Assembly: GCA_020853775.1 (NCBI GenBank)
Contig: JADYYH010000048.1
Span: 1-60,649, forward strand
Source: Nitrospira sp.
GTDB taxonomy: Bacteria > Nitrospirota > Nitrospiria > Nitrospirales > Nitrospiraceae
Reading direction: 5' to 3'
Length of the DNA: 60,649 nt
The notes under the pieces were generated by a model that saw only the letters and a list, made by a program, of their open reading frames with translations, ran no database searches and was not told the origin of the DNA. Both the position numbers and the translations under genes were made by a program. Positions within the stretch are counted from its first letter, which is position 1. Each line of letters opens with the position of its first letter. Positions 1 through 8,084 of this stretch are shown in pieces.

Positions 1-408
1 CTGTCAGTGGATCTGCCATCGAGGCGGCATTCGCCTGCAGAGCTTCAAACGCTCCTGGTGGGAGGCCTGTGAAGCCGTAGGATTAGGACGCAGGGTGCAG
101 GATGAGAAGAAAAAGCGGCTTGTCTGGGATGGACGAATCCCCCATGACTTTCGGCGCACGGCCGTGAGGAACATGGTCAGGGCTGGGGTGCCAGAAAAGG
201 TGGCCATGGCCATTTCCGGCCACAAAACCAGAAGTGTCTTTGACCGGTACAACATCGTGAACGAACGGGACCTCGAACAGGCGGCACGATCTCTCTCGGC
301 CTACTTCGAAAAGCAGACGGTTACACTTGCGGTTACACTGGCAGAATTGAGGGGTGAGAGCAGCGGTGTCGCAAACCGCCAACAGGTTGAAACGTCGGGG
401 ATATTTCT
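1..408. mobile_element. Right edge of an integrated element at tRNA-Thr
   Basis: A tyrosine integrase C-terminus abuts and overlaps the 3' end of the tRNA-Thr gene, the usual arrangement of genomic islands and prophages inserted at a tRNA. The rest of the element lies left of the window, so its type and size cannot be seen. The att core is expected within the 3' half of the tRNA (about 408-450). No second copy of that segment was noticed in this window. Confidence 0.5.
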
Positions 409-472
409 GGAGCCGGCGAGTGGAATCGAACCACCGACCTGCGGTTTACGAAACCGCTGCTCTGCCAACTGA
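2..472 (+). CDS. Tyrosine recombinase/phage integrase, C-terminal part (5' truncated by window)
   Basis: The frame is open from the first bases of the window, so the gene is cut at its 5' side. The visible part is the C-terminal catalytic domain of a tyrosine site-specific recombinase: [15 protein letters not shown] carries the HxxR pair, [13 protein letters not shown] carries the second His/Lys region and the nucleophilic Tyr. The enzyme would cut and rejoin DNA for integration or excision of the neighbouring element. Its last codons run antisense through the tRNA-Thr gene and the stop lies inside it (470-472), so the C-terminal about 20 residues are encoded by tRNA sequence. Integration at the tRNA would therefore also set the integrase C-terminus. 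Confidence 0.85.
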   Translation, partial: CQWICHRGGIRLQSFKRSWWEACEAVGLGRRVQDEKKKRLVWDGRIPHDFRRTAVRNMVRAGVPEKVAMAISGHKTRSVFDRYNIVNERDLEQAARSLSAYFEKQTVTLAVTLAELRGESSGVANRQQVETSGIFLEPASGIEPPTCGLRNRCSAN

Positions 473-483
473 GCTACGCCGGC
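408..483 (-). tRNA. tRNA-Thr (anticodon CGT)
   Basis: The reverse strand folds as a full cloverleaf: acceptor GCCGGCG pairing with CGCCGGC, D-arm with GTAGCTCAGTTGGCAGAGC, anticodon stem GCGGT/ACCGC around loop TTCGTAA (anticodon CGT, reads ACG), T-arm GGTTCGATTCC, discriminator T and an encoded CCA at 408-410. A sigma-70-like promoter lies 19 bp upstream. Its 3' half is the probable attachment site of the integrase next to it. Confidence 0.95.
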
Positions 484-501
484 CAGGCGAGGTGAGGCGC
501 A

Positions 502-531
502 ATATTACTCAGACGGTGAAACACCTGTCAA
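502..531 (-). promoter_or_regulatory. Promoter of tRNA-Thr
   Basis: On the minus strand TTGACA (531-526), an 18-bp spacer, then TAATAT (507-502). Transcription would begin near 495, about a dozen bases before the tRNA 5' end. The -35 box overlaps the stop codon of the SGNH hydrolase gene. Confidence 0.6.
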
Positions 532-1691
532 TGAGTAGGCACTATTGCCGGGTTCACGGGGTGTAAAAATTGCGGATGGGTTTTGAGTTCCTCGAACATG
601 ATCTGCGCCTTCACCTCTTCGCCTTCGGGTGTCAGGTGGCAATTGTCTTGAAACCACTCGTCCTGGAATCGATCCTGAGCCGGAATAACAAAAGGCACGT
701 GATGCTGACGCCCGGCTTTTGCCAGCACGTCGTAATTTTTCTCTAGCCCGAGTACGAGCGCATCTTCATAACCTTTGAATACTCCCGCATTCTTGCTGAG
801 ATATGATTTCCTCGCCTGGAGAAATCCGAAGAGGACCACGTCCGACCCTGAACTCTTACTGAGGGTGATCAGGGAATCGACATTTCGTTCAAACCCGATC
901 GGGGCTTGTTGCCGGACCCGTTCGAGCGCGACCAGAGGGTCCACTTCCCAAAACGGTTGCGTCACCACCACCGACCCGACCGGTTCCAGCCATCTGGCAT
1001 AAAGATATCTGGCAGTGTTGCTGTTCGCGAGAAGGGGGTTTTCTCCTGGTCGTGGGTTGCTGCCGCTGCCGGCGCTTCTGAAATGCGTATACTCAGAATT
1101 ATAGTGGTCAAAAAATAGCGGCAGCACATCGTTTCCCCCGCCGTGATAAATCACAATATCCGGCTGCAGAAACCGATGACGGAAGACGTATCCGGCTAAG
1201 GCTTCCGCGCTCGTGCCATAGTTGATACCGGCGTTGATGACCTGAACTCGCTTGTTCGATATCGCCTGAAGTTTGCTTTCCAGACGAGCCACCCATGTGT
1301 CGGCAGGATTTTTGACGTACGGCCACATGAAGGTGGTGGAACCGCCCAAGACCACAATCCGAATAGTGTCGCCCGGCTTCTCTACCGTAAACTCTTTGTT
1401 TCGATACCCGAGTGAGTTTGTTTGTTGATACCCGTCGACGGTCATATTGGGCGTATGCACAAACAACAGATACGGATGCGGGGTGATCGACGCATTCTCC
1501 GCTTCTTTCGGCCCTGAACGAACCTCTGTGGTCCGACCTAAATAGAGATCGACCATCCGCTTTCCATTGGCCAGTCCCGCACGGTCGTAGAGATAGCCCG
1601 CTGCCAGCTCGAACAGCGCGACGGACAGGCTCAGACTGGCGAGCAGGAGCGCGGTAGTGACAAGAAGATTTGCGAGGCTTCGTATTCGCAT
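528..1691 (-). CDS. Membrane-anchored SGNH/GDSL-family hydrolase
   Basis: 387 residues. The N-terminus (about residues 8-32) is one hydrophobic segment, a signal anchor or signal peptide, so the enzyme should face the periplasm. SGNH hydrolase blocks are visible: GGSTTF at about 116-121 (block I, nucleophile Ser), the NAGINYG region (block II, Gly), GGGND at 184-188 (block III, Asn) and DNCHLTPEG near the C-terminus (block V, Asp and His). The family removes or transfers acyl groups on lipids or glycans; the substrate here is unknown. The ATG at 1691 was chosen over a longer frame because it starts directly at the hydrophobic segment; no strong ribosome-binding site is seen. It follows the caspase-like lipoprotein gene by 100 bp on the same strand. 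Confidence 0.75.
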   Translation of the reverse strand: MRIRSLANLLVTTALLLASLSLSVALFELAAGYLYDRAGLANGKRMVDLYLGRTTEVRSGPKEAENASITPHPYLLFVHTPNMTVDGYQQTNSLGYRNKEFTVEKPGDTIRIVVLGGSTTFMWPYVKNPADTWVARLESKLQAISNKRVQVINAGINYGTSAEALAGYVFRHRFLQPDIVIYHGGGNDVLPLFFDHYNSEYTHFRSAGSGSNPRPGENPLLANSNTARYLYARWLEPVGSVVVTQPFWEVDPLVALERVRQQAPIGFERNVDSLITLSKSSGSDVVLFGFLQARKSYLSKNAGVFKGYEDALVLGLEKNYDVLAKAGRQHHVPFVIPAQDRFQDEWFQDNCHLTPEGEEVKAQIMFEELKTHPQFLHPVNPAIVPTH

Positions 1692-1791
1692 CGTGTGCCG
1701 GAAACCCCAAGCCACGCAGCGCGAACGTCGGACGAACGAGGGATGAGTCCCTCGAGCAACCGCATCCAATATCAGCACCAATAATGAGCCG

Positions 1792-3762
1792 TCAGGGCAA
1801 CTGGCTGAGACGAAGCTGTCTGAGTGGAGACACTCGGTTGGCGTCCGGGAGACAAAGAGGCTGCTGGGTATCCCCGGAAGCCGACCGGCCAACGGCCGTG
1901 ACCTGTCGCTGTACGTAGGCGCATAATTCGCCGGTGAGCACCGAGCCATTCTTATCGAGATCGGCGGCGCCGCGCAGGCCCTTGAGTAGAAAATAGGTGA
2001 AGAGGCCATGTTGGCCGGGTTGATACGCCTGCGCTTCCTGCATGGTGGCGTTTCCCACCATCAGCAGCACACGCTCCTGGCCCCCGTTGGAGGCCTGCGA
2101 GATCCATTGCGGCTGGGCCACGCGAGCGGGATCTGAACCGGACGATGGCTCCAGAGACAGATCCAACATCACGACGGCTTGTTTGACGGGCGCGTTCGCC
2201 AACGCGCGCTCCAACCTGGACAGTGAAAAGGCGCGGGTCGATCCGGATACCGTCGCATCATACGGCAGCAGCGAAACGGCGCCCGTCTCGTGATCCACAA
2301 TGGCGCGGCCCGAGACATACACGTAGGCGGTGGTTTGCGGTCCCACCTGCTTGGGCAACCACTGTTCAAACACCTCGATCCAATCGTCTTTCAGTCCCTT
2401 GCCATCAAGCACCACTTTGACCTTCTGTGGCGGAATCCCCATCACAGACGTGAAGTACCCGCTTATGACTTCGGCATCGTGCGCGGCCAGTTTCATCGTC
2501 GGCATGGCCGGATCCCGGAACGCCCCCACTCCGATCGCGATCGCGACGGCATGCGGCTGTATGGGTTTCCCCTTTTTGTCGGGAAGTTGATCGACATCTA
2601 CCGACACGACTTCCGTGGCATCGGTCGCATCAGGCTTGATGGCCACGAAAAATTTTTTTGCGGAGGGAAGCACAACATTCGCTGCGGCCTGCAGGGCACA
2701 GACCAATTCCGCCTGCTCTGCCTCCGATACCTTGCCGACGGTACCTTCTACCGTCACGCGCCGAATTTCCCTAGGCTGCAACGACCCCACAGAGACTGGG
2801 GTTTTCACTGAGGCGACAATGGCAGGATGCCCACTGAGACTCACCTCGACGGCGTCGGCCGCAGTCGGCCCTTCGTTTTTGACTTCGAAATCCACGCTGA
2901 AGCGTTCATTCTGTTCCAAGACATGGTTTTGGTTCTGGTCTCGAAGAATGGTGCGGAATGACAGTTGAGTCGTACCGGGTGTGGCGGATGATGCCGTAGG
3001 GACACTTTCGGTCGCGGCTGCCACCGGCACCGACGCGCCCGGCACATTCGACGAAGGTACAGCAGGGAGAGAGGGAGGAGGCACCGGCACGACTGACCCA
3101 ACCTGGGCCGTCGTTCCGCGCTGAGTGGTTCTCAACTGGGCTTGTTCCCGGATTTTTGTGGCGGTGCCGAGCTGTTGCGCAACGCCTTCCACGACTGTGG
3201 CAATGACATCCTTAGCCACTTTATCGAGCCCGCTGATGTCACAGGTCTCCGCCCGCGCATCAACCTCGCCGGTGGTCACGCTCTGCAATTTTTTACTGTG
3301 CAGCACGGTCCCTTGCGGATCGGTGTATGCCACATCGAGTCCCAGTGTCACCGTGGCGGGATAGGACTTGTTCGCTTTGCGGGCGACAAACAGGTCGATC
3401 TGCCGAAGCCCTAATGCCACATCCACCACGCCGTCCAGCGTCTCGCTCGACGACTCTGGCTGAATCACCACGCGCTCGAATACCTGCTCCATCCGCTGCT
3501 TGAGTTCGGCCGCTAGCGGCTCATGAATGGGCAGTGTCACCGACTGCGCGCAGGCATTGTGATACTCCAAGGCTGCCGCACCGATGCTCTGGTCCAGACG
3601 CAGGAGCACCTTTAATGGAAGATTGTAATTCGTGGATATGTGACGCGGGCTAAAGTACTGGCATCCGGAAGACACAAGCACCGCCGCCATGAGCGCCGCA
3701 AGAGCACACTGGGACGACCGCCGAATGCGACATCTGATCCTACCGCCTATTAATCGCTGCAC
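1792..3762 (-). CDS. Lipoprotein with CARDB-like region and catalytically dead caspase-like domain
   Basis: About 656 residues from a GTG start. Residues 15-34 form a lipoprotein signal ending VSSGC (lipid Cys about 34). The middle contains a DQNQNHVLEQNE stretch leading into a CARDB-like beta domain (FEVKNEG...). The last 250 residues (from about 405) follow the caspase-like/peptidase C14 layout: AIGVGAF, LAAHDAEVI, YVYVSG, VVMLDL and a p10-like HGLFTYFLLKGL. However, the His-Gly motif reads SGR (about 484-486) and the Asp-x-Cys motif reads DLS (about 534-536), so both catalytic residues appear lost. DLDKNGSVLTGEL resembles an EF-hand loop. Likely a cell-surface or periplasmic scaffold or sensor; function unknown. 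The start is uncertain: the GTG lies right behind a -10 box, so it may be leaderless. Confidence 0.7.
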   Translation of the reverse strand: MQRLIGGRIRCRIRRSSQCALAALMAAVLVSSGCQYFSPRHISTNYNLPLKVLLRLDQSIGAAALEYHNACAQSVTLPIHEPLAAELKQRMEQVFERVVIQPESSSETLDGVVDVALGLRQIDLFVARKANKSYPATVTLGLDVAYTDPQGTVLHSKKLQSVTTGEVDARAETCDISGLDKVAKDVIATVVEGVAQQLGTATKIREQAQLRTTQRGTTAQVGSVVPVPPPSLPAVPSSNVPGASVPVAAATESVPTASSATPGTTQLSFRTILRDQNQNHVLEQNERFSVDFEVKNEGPTAADAVEVSLSGHPAIVASVKTPVSVGSLQPREIRRVTVEGTVGKVSEAEQAELVCALQAAANVVLPSAKKFFVAIKPDATDATEVVSVDVDQLPDKKGKPIQPHAVAIAIGVGAFRDPAMPTMKLAAHDAEVISGYFTSVMGIPPQKVKVVLDGKGLKDDWIEVFEQWLPKQVGPQTTAYVYVSGRAIVDHETGAVSLLPYDATVSGSTRAFSLSRLERALANAPVKQAVVMLDLSLEPSSGSDPARVAQPQWISQASNGGQERVLLMVGNATMQEAQAYQPGQHGLFTYFLLKGLRGAADLDKNGSVLTGELCAYVQRQVTAVGRSASGDTQQPLCLPDANRVSPLRQLRLSQLP

Positions 3763-3771
3763 AATAGTTTT

Positions 3772-3801
3772 GTTATACCCAATCTGGCGGAGACATAACA
3801 A
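3772..3801 (-). promoter_or_regulatory. Candidate promoter of the caspase-like lipoprotein gene
   Basis: TTGTTA (3801-3796), 18-bp spacer, TATAAC (3777-3772). The start point would be near 3765, almost on the GTG start at 3762, suggesting a leaderless mRNA. Confidence 0.4.
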
Positions 3802-3817
3802 CCGCCGGGCGCTCGCG

Positions 3818-3846
3818 TTGACAGGCTCTGTGTGCTTCGTTATGGT
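3818..3846 (+). promoter_or_regulatory. Promoter of ubiA
   Basis: Perfect -35 TTGACA (3818-3823), 17-bp spacer, -10 TATGGT (3841-3846). The start of transcription would fall near 3853, directly before a GTG at 3854, so the transcript may be leaderless. The ATG at 3842 lies inside the -10 box. Confidence 0.55.
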
Positions 3847-3853
3847 CCAACGC

Positions 3854-4756
3854 GTGATCTCTTCCCATGATTCAACCGAACGCGCCTCGCCCCCCTGGAC
3901 GTGGAGCGCCATCGCCGCTCTCATCCGCCTGGACAACCAATCCGGCACATTACTGCTGCTGCTGCCAAGCCTGTGGTCCCTGGTCTTGGCCAATCACGGT
4001 CACCCGCCATTCTGGTTGATTGCGACGTTCATCCTGGGCGCTTTTGTGATGCGGAGCCTCGGTGTGGTGTTCAACGACCTGGCAGACCGCAATTTCGACA
4101 AACATGTCGCTCGCACGAAAAATCGCCCATTGGCCGCCGGCCGCTTAGTCCCACACCAGGCTCTCTTCGTGGCGCTGGCGCTCGCCGTGGCGGCGGCAGG
4201 CCTCGTGGCCACACTCAACTGGCTGACCATACTCCTCAGCCCCATCGCGCTGTTCCTGGCCGCGCTCTATCCGTTTTGCAAACGATGGATTCAGATTCCA
4301 CAGGCCGTCTTGGGCATCGCGTTCGGCTGGGGAACCATCATGGCCTGGGCAGCTTCGTCCGGTACGATTGCGCCCGCCGCCTGGTGGTTATTTGCCGCCA
4401 CGACCTGCTGGGCAGTGGCCTACGATACGATTTATGCGCTGCAGGATCGCGAAGACGATCGCCGTATTGGAGTGAAGTCGTCGGCACTCCTGTTCGGGAC
4501 GTCGGTCCCGACGGCCGTCGGCCTGTTTTTGCTGGGGATGATCGCGTGTCTGATAGTTGTGGGACAGTTGGCTGGTCTAGGGATGGGATACTATGGTGCC
4601 TTGACGCTGCTGGCGGGGATGTTTCTCTGGCAAGCGCGGCGTCTACGGTGTCCCGTGACGCCGCCACAAGCCTTCACGATGTTTCAGCAGCACATCCTGG
4701 CCGGACTCGTGATTCTCATCACGCTGTGGATCAGCACGGCGAACGGGCTGCCCTAA
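3854..4756 (+). CDS. ubiA: UbiA-family prenyltransferase (4-hydroxybenzoate polyprenyltransferase-like)
   Basis: About 300 residues with roughly eight hydrophobic segments. The two Asp-rich motifs of the UbiA family are present: NDLADRNFDKHVARTKNRPL (first, binds Mg-diphosphate) and DREDDRRIGVKS (second). The enzyme joins a polyprenyl chain to an aromatic acid in the inner membrane, an early step of quinone synthesis; menaquinone- or haem-type UbiA relatives are possible alternatives, but the motif spacing and the KNRPLAAG context favour the 4-hydroxybenzoate branch. The start is ambiguous: GTG 3854 sits at the predicted transcription start, ATG 3842 is inside the -10 box. It is divergent from the lipoprotein gene and its end is 1 bp from the stop of the convergent respiratory operon. 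Confidence 0.85.
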   Translation: MISSHDSTERASPPWTWSAIAALIRLDNQSGTLLLLLPSLWSLVLANHGHPPFWLIATFILGAFVMRSLGVVFNDLADRNFDKHVARTKNRPLAAGRLVPHQALFVALALAVAAAGLVATLNWLTILLSPIALFLAALYPFCKRWIQIPQAVLGIAFGWGTIMAWAASSGTIAPAAWWLFAATTCWAVAYDTIYALQDREDDRRIGVKSSALLFGTSVPTAVGLFLLGMIACLIVVGQLAGLGMGYYGALTLLAGMFLWQARRLRCPVTPPQAFTMFQQHILAGLVILITLWISTANGLP

Positions 4757-4757
4757 G

Positions 4758-5771
4758 CTATTCCTCTCCGACTTTGCCGAGCGGCTTGTCGGGTTTCGGG
4801 GCACGGAGCGTTTTCAGATAGAGGGCCACGGCTTTGGCGTCGGCATCGTTCAGCCCCAGTGCCGGCATGCGCGTATCGGGCTTCATGGCTTGCGGATTTC
4901 GCAACCACCGATACACCCAGGTCGGGTTCAGCCGGTAGCCCGCTCGATCGAGCGCAGGACCAACCTTTCCGCCCTCTTCCCCGATCTTATGGCACCCGTT
5001 GCAGCCGTACTTCGTCACATAGAGCTGTTTGCCGATCTCCGTCATTTTCGCCGCCGCATCCGGCTTCATGCTGAGATCCGGACGGGCGATGTTGAGGCCT
5101 TTACCTGGTCTGGTGGTGAAGTTCGCGAGCGCAGCGGTGGCCTGATCGAGTTCCTTCTTGGCCTGCCCCATCGCCTGCACTTCCTTGGCATAGGCGTTAT
5201 CGTCGACTTCAACACCCTTCTTGTCCGCTTCGTCGCTGGCCTTCTTCTCGGCCTCCTGCTCCACACGTTCCGCCTCTGTATACTTTTGCTCGGCAGATTG
5301 CTTGGCCTCTTGGAGCTCTTTCTTGCGGCCTTCGACGTTGAATTCCAATTTTTTCCCGTGCAAGGAGCGCACGTATCCGACGATGCCCCAAATCTCTTCC
5401 TCTGACAGCGTGTACTTGAAGGTCGGCATGGTCGGCACGGCAAACTCATCGTCACCGATCTTGTCCCCGTTGGGGCTCGTGTCCTTCATGTCCCGCGAAA
5501 TCGTGGCGAAAATATCTTCGTCCTTGAACGTGCCCATTTCCGATTTGTTGGACAAATCCTTCGGTTTCGGGTCTGTCATCGAGGACCAATTGAACCCTTC
5601 ATTTTGCTTTCCGGTTTCGCCGTGACAGTGCATGCAGTAGTGCGCGTAGAGCTTCTTGCCCTTGGCGGATTGCTCATTTTGAAACATCGAACAACCGGCA
5701 CCGATGAGGCCCGAGAGGCCCACTACCCCGACGACCGCTCCAAAGACGCGTATTCTTCGCCACGCCCTCAT
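4758..5771 (-). CDS. Dihaem c-type cytochrome lipoprotein with central coiled coil
   Basis: 337 residues, last gene of the respiratory operon. Signal with a lipobox ending LIGAGC (lipid Cys 27). Haem motif CMHCH at 46-50 in the first cytochrome c domain, then about 90 highly charged residues (LQEAKQSAEQKYTEAERV...) predicted to be a coiled coil, then CNGCH at 257-261 with MPAL at about 302 as a possible distal Met ligand. It would carry electrons in the periplasm from a membrane anchor. The rod-like linker holding two haem domains apart is unusual and suggests bridging between complexes. The start at 5771 lies 2 bp after the stop of the upstream gene, pointing to translational coupling. Electron partner not determinable from sequence. 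Confidence 0.85.
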   Translation of the reverse strand: MRAWRRIRVFGAVVGVVGLSGLIGAGCSMFQNEQSAKGKKLYAHYCMHCHGETGKQNEGFNWSSMTDPKPKDLSNKSEMGTFKDEDIFATISRDMKDTSPNGDKIGDDEFAVPTMPTFKYTLSEEEIWGIVGYVRSLHGKKLEFNVEGRKKELQEAKQSAEQKYTEAERVEQEAEKKASDEADKKGVEVDDNAYAKEVQAMGQAKKELDQATAALANFTTRPGKGLNIARPDLSMKPDAAAKMTEIGKQLYVTKYGCNGCHKIGEEGGKVGPALDRAGYRLNPTWVYRWLRNPQAMKPDTRMPALGLNDADAKAVALYLKTLRAPKPDKPLGKVGEE

Positions 5772-5773
5772 GC

Positions 5774-6601
5774 TCACGACCCTTTCTTTAAACGTCTCAC
5801 GAGAGCCATCTCGAATCCCAACGCGAGGCCCACCGCGAGTAATGCGTACATGTACGGCGAATAGTCCGGCGGTGCATCGGCACGGAAATACCACCAGGAT
5901 GAAATCGCTTTTTCAGAACCCTTTTCTTTTGGCTGGCCGCTCTCCGTCTTTTTGCCGTCCCAGACAGCGAAGGCGATGCTGCCAAATTCCCCGGGCTTGA
6001 ATTGAGTATCTTCCGCAACATGCTCCGTGCTTAATGGCCGCGAGAAGACGACCTTCCACACGCCACCTTGGTAGACGCCCTTGGCCTTGACGTCCTGATG
6101 ACCGTGTGGCTTGAGCGTCCCGAAGCCCTTCGCGCCCAGGTCCGAACCCTTGCCGTCTTTATTTTTCCAGTACCAGATATTGACCGGGCCGCCCTCGACC
6201 TGCGCCATGGGCTGGCCGTGAGCGAAGTGCGCTTTGGTATCGCCAACCATGAACTCCAGGGCGGCTGCATCATCGGGATCTTCAGAAGGATCCGAATACT
6301 CGAGCAAGATGGCGACGTTGGTGCCATCGTGGAGGCCGCGAACCTTGACACTTTTCGCGGTCACATCTGTAATCCGAACCGGCCAGTGGACCTGAGGAGA
6401 CATGGGGAATTCAGACACGGAGGCAGTCGCCCATGCCGCGGCCGTGGGATCCTCAGCTGGAAGGGGGCCCTTCACAAGTCCCGCGCGCACTGCGACGCTC
6501 TGCTGACTATAGGCGGGCTGCACTTCAGCCGCCACGCACAGGCCTAGAAGGCCGACGGCTCCAACCCACCATCGCTTTCCTACTCTCCTCACTCGTGCCA
6601 T
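5774..6601 (-). CDS. Haem-b-binding gamma-subunit-like protein (ethylbenzene dehydrogenase/NxrC type) with C-terminal anchor
   Basis: 275 residues. Signal peptide (about 1-32, ending PAYSQ), a beta-rich body with motifs of the haem-binding gamma subunits of type II DMSO-reductase-family enzymes (LEYSDPSEDP, ALEFMVGD, GGPVNIWYWKNKDG, WKVVFSRPL), and a C-terminal transmembrane helix (about 248-268). In the family a Met and a Lys bind one haem b. In Nitrospira such domains are proposed as the gamma subunit of nitrite oxidoreductase. Here the gene sits inside a bc/bd-like operon without an NxrA or NxrB gene, so it may feed or receive electrons as an accessory of this respiratory complex. Identification is by motif only. 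Confidence 0.6.
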   Translation of the reverse strand: MARVRRVGKRWWVGAVGLLGLCVAAEVQPAYSQQSVAVRAGLVKGPLPAEDPTAAAWATASVSEFPMSPQVHWPVRITDVTAKSVKVRGLHDGTNVAILLEYSDPSEDPDDAAALEFMVGDTKAHFAHGQPMAQVEGGPVNIWYWKNKDGKGSDLGAKGFGTLKPHGHQDVKAKGVYQGGVWKVVFSRPLSTEHVAEDTQFKPGEFGSIAFAVWDGKKTESGQPKEKGSEKAISSWWYFRADAPPDYSPYMYALLAVGLALGFEMALVRRLKKGS

Positions 6602-6641
6602 ACGTTCCCCTTAATTGCTCAGCAATCTCTGATCGGAGACA

Positions 6642-7367
6642 TTATTCGGACTCATCCCAGGTTCTAGGTTTCTGCCCGGCTCCGTCATACTCGCCCATGA
6701 TGACTTTCCAGATGTCCTCATCGGACATTTCCAATTCCCATCGCGGCATGGCCGTCTTCCATGGCATCCCTTCGACAGGAAGGCCGACGCCTCCTTTTTT
6801 TATCCGCCAGAACAAATAACTTTCCTGCAACATGGCGATTGTCGTCGGATCCTTAAAGTTGGCGGGCGGCGGCGTAAACCCGGCAGCCGCGAATCCCTTG
6901 CCGTCGAAATTGCCGTGGCAAGGTGCGCAACGCGAGGCATACAAGCCTTTGCCATACATAATATTCTCCGGCGTCTTCGGTACCGGGTTGGAAAGTCCCG
7001 TGTATTCGCCGGGAGGCGCGGGGTGAATGGTGCGATTTTCACCGGGAGGTGCGTCGCTGGACGCCGTACTTCCGTACGTCTGCCATCCCACGAGCAGCGG
7101 GAATAATGCCAACACGAGATACCGGGCGCTGCTGAGCGCTCCGCCACTCTCCCCAGTCAGGAAGCGGAGAATAGGCTGAAAGAAGGCATCTTTCGACTCC
7201 CCGCTCAGGGTGGCAAACAACACTGAGCCGGACATTACCAGCATCAAGTACAGAAAAATCAAGCTGGAAGGCAGCGGCGCGCTATGCGGTAAGATCGGAA
7301 CAATAAATTTCAAAAACAAATAGATACAGACCGTGAGTATGATGGGTCTTATGAGTACGCCTCCCAT
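6642..7367 (-). CDS. Membrane-bound monohaem cytochrome c
   Basis: 241 residues. Three hydrophobic N-terminal segments (about 7-25, 32-55 and 80-98) anchor a periplasmic cytochrome c domain with CAPCH at 147-151 and possible Met ligands in GMPWKTAMPRW. The C-terminal half (ESYLFWRIKKGG, MPWK, EEDIWKV-like spacing) closely resembles the lipoprotein cytochrome that opens the operon (15707-16210), so the two are probably paralogues. Position 40 bp upstream of the gamma-like gene in the same operon points to electron transfer within the complex. Confidence 0.8.
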   Translation of the reverse strand: MGGVLIRPIILTVCIYLFLKFIVPILPHSAPLPSSLIFLYLMLVMSGSVLFATLSGESKDAFFQPILRFLTGESGGALSSARYLVLALFPLLVGWQTYGSTASSDAPPGENRTIHPAPPGEYTGLSNPVPKTPENIMYGKGLYASRCAPCHGNFDGKGFAAAGFTPPPANFKDPTTIAMLQESYLFWRIKKGGVGLPVEGMPWKTAMPRWELEMSDEDIWKVIMGEYDGAGQKPRTWDESE

Positions 7368-7397
7368 ACCTTCCTCCTCTACTTCACCGACAATAAC

Positions 7398-8018
7398 TTA
7401 TCGTGCCTGAGCCACCGCCATAGTGCCGGCGTCCGCTGCCTTCACCGGTGCCGGGGTGGCACGCGGGATGTCTAGTTCCGACGGGCTCACGCTGATCGGC
7501 TCACCGCTCATTTGCTGCAGGAATGCAATGACCGACAGGATCTCGTTCTTCGACAGACCGATCGGGTTTTTATTGATGTACGGCATACGCGCCGGATATT
7601 CCTTCGGGATCCCCTCATGCCGGTAGTCCAGGTAAAGGTAGGCCTGCGGTTCCGTCAAACTTTCAAAGATGAATTCCCGCGATAATTTGGCGCCGATCCC
7701 CTTCAAGTCCGGACAGCGGGCAGATTCGCTGGGCCCGATCGAATGGCACAGCGCGCACTGGCCTTTGCTGAAAAATATCTTTTGCCCGATCGTCGCCATG
7801 TCCGTCGCCGTCTTAATGTCGGCGATATTGATGCTCTCTTCCGCCGGAGGCAACGACGCCATCTGCGGGACGGCTAATGCGACCAGCGAGAATAATCCCA
7901 GGACGATCGCCACAAAGCCAATGACCCGAAGAAACTGCCCCTTGATGAAGAGCAGGATCACGACGCCCAGGCCGACTACGCACAGACCGATTAGCTGCAA
8001 TTTGACTACTTCACTCAT
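7398..8018 (-). CDS. Membrane-bound monohaem cytochrome c
   Basis: 206 residues. Two N-terminal transmembrane helices (about 8-26 and 30-50) followed by a cytochrome c domain with CALCH at 88-92; MPYI downstream may supply the distal Met. The tail is Ala/Pro-rich. It lies between the first bd-like gene and the next cytochrome gene in the operon, consistent with a subunit of the same membrane complex. No close named relative was recognised. Confidence 0.8.
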   Translation of the reverse strand: MSEVVKLQLIGLCVVGLGVVILLFIKGQFLRVIGFVAIVLGLFSLVALAVPQMASLPPAEESINIADIKTATDMATIGQKIFFSKGQCALCHSIGPSESARCPDLKGIGAKLSREFIFESLTEPQAYLYLDYRHEGIPKEYPARMPYINKNPIGLSKNEILSVIAFLQQMSGEPISVSPSELDIPRATPAPVKAADAGTMAVAQAR

Positions 8019-8084
8019 AAGTCCTCAACAAAGGATAATGATCGCGACCCACTCTTGATCGCCAGGAGAAGCCCCATTTCAGAA

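Noticed and set aside
3901-4821. 306-codon plus-strand frame over ubiA
   Set aside because: Arg/Pro-rich shadow of ubiA in another frame; ubiA has clear family motifs.
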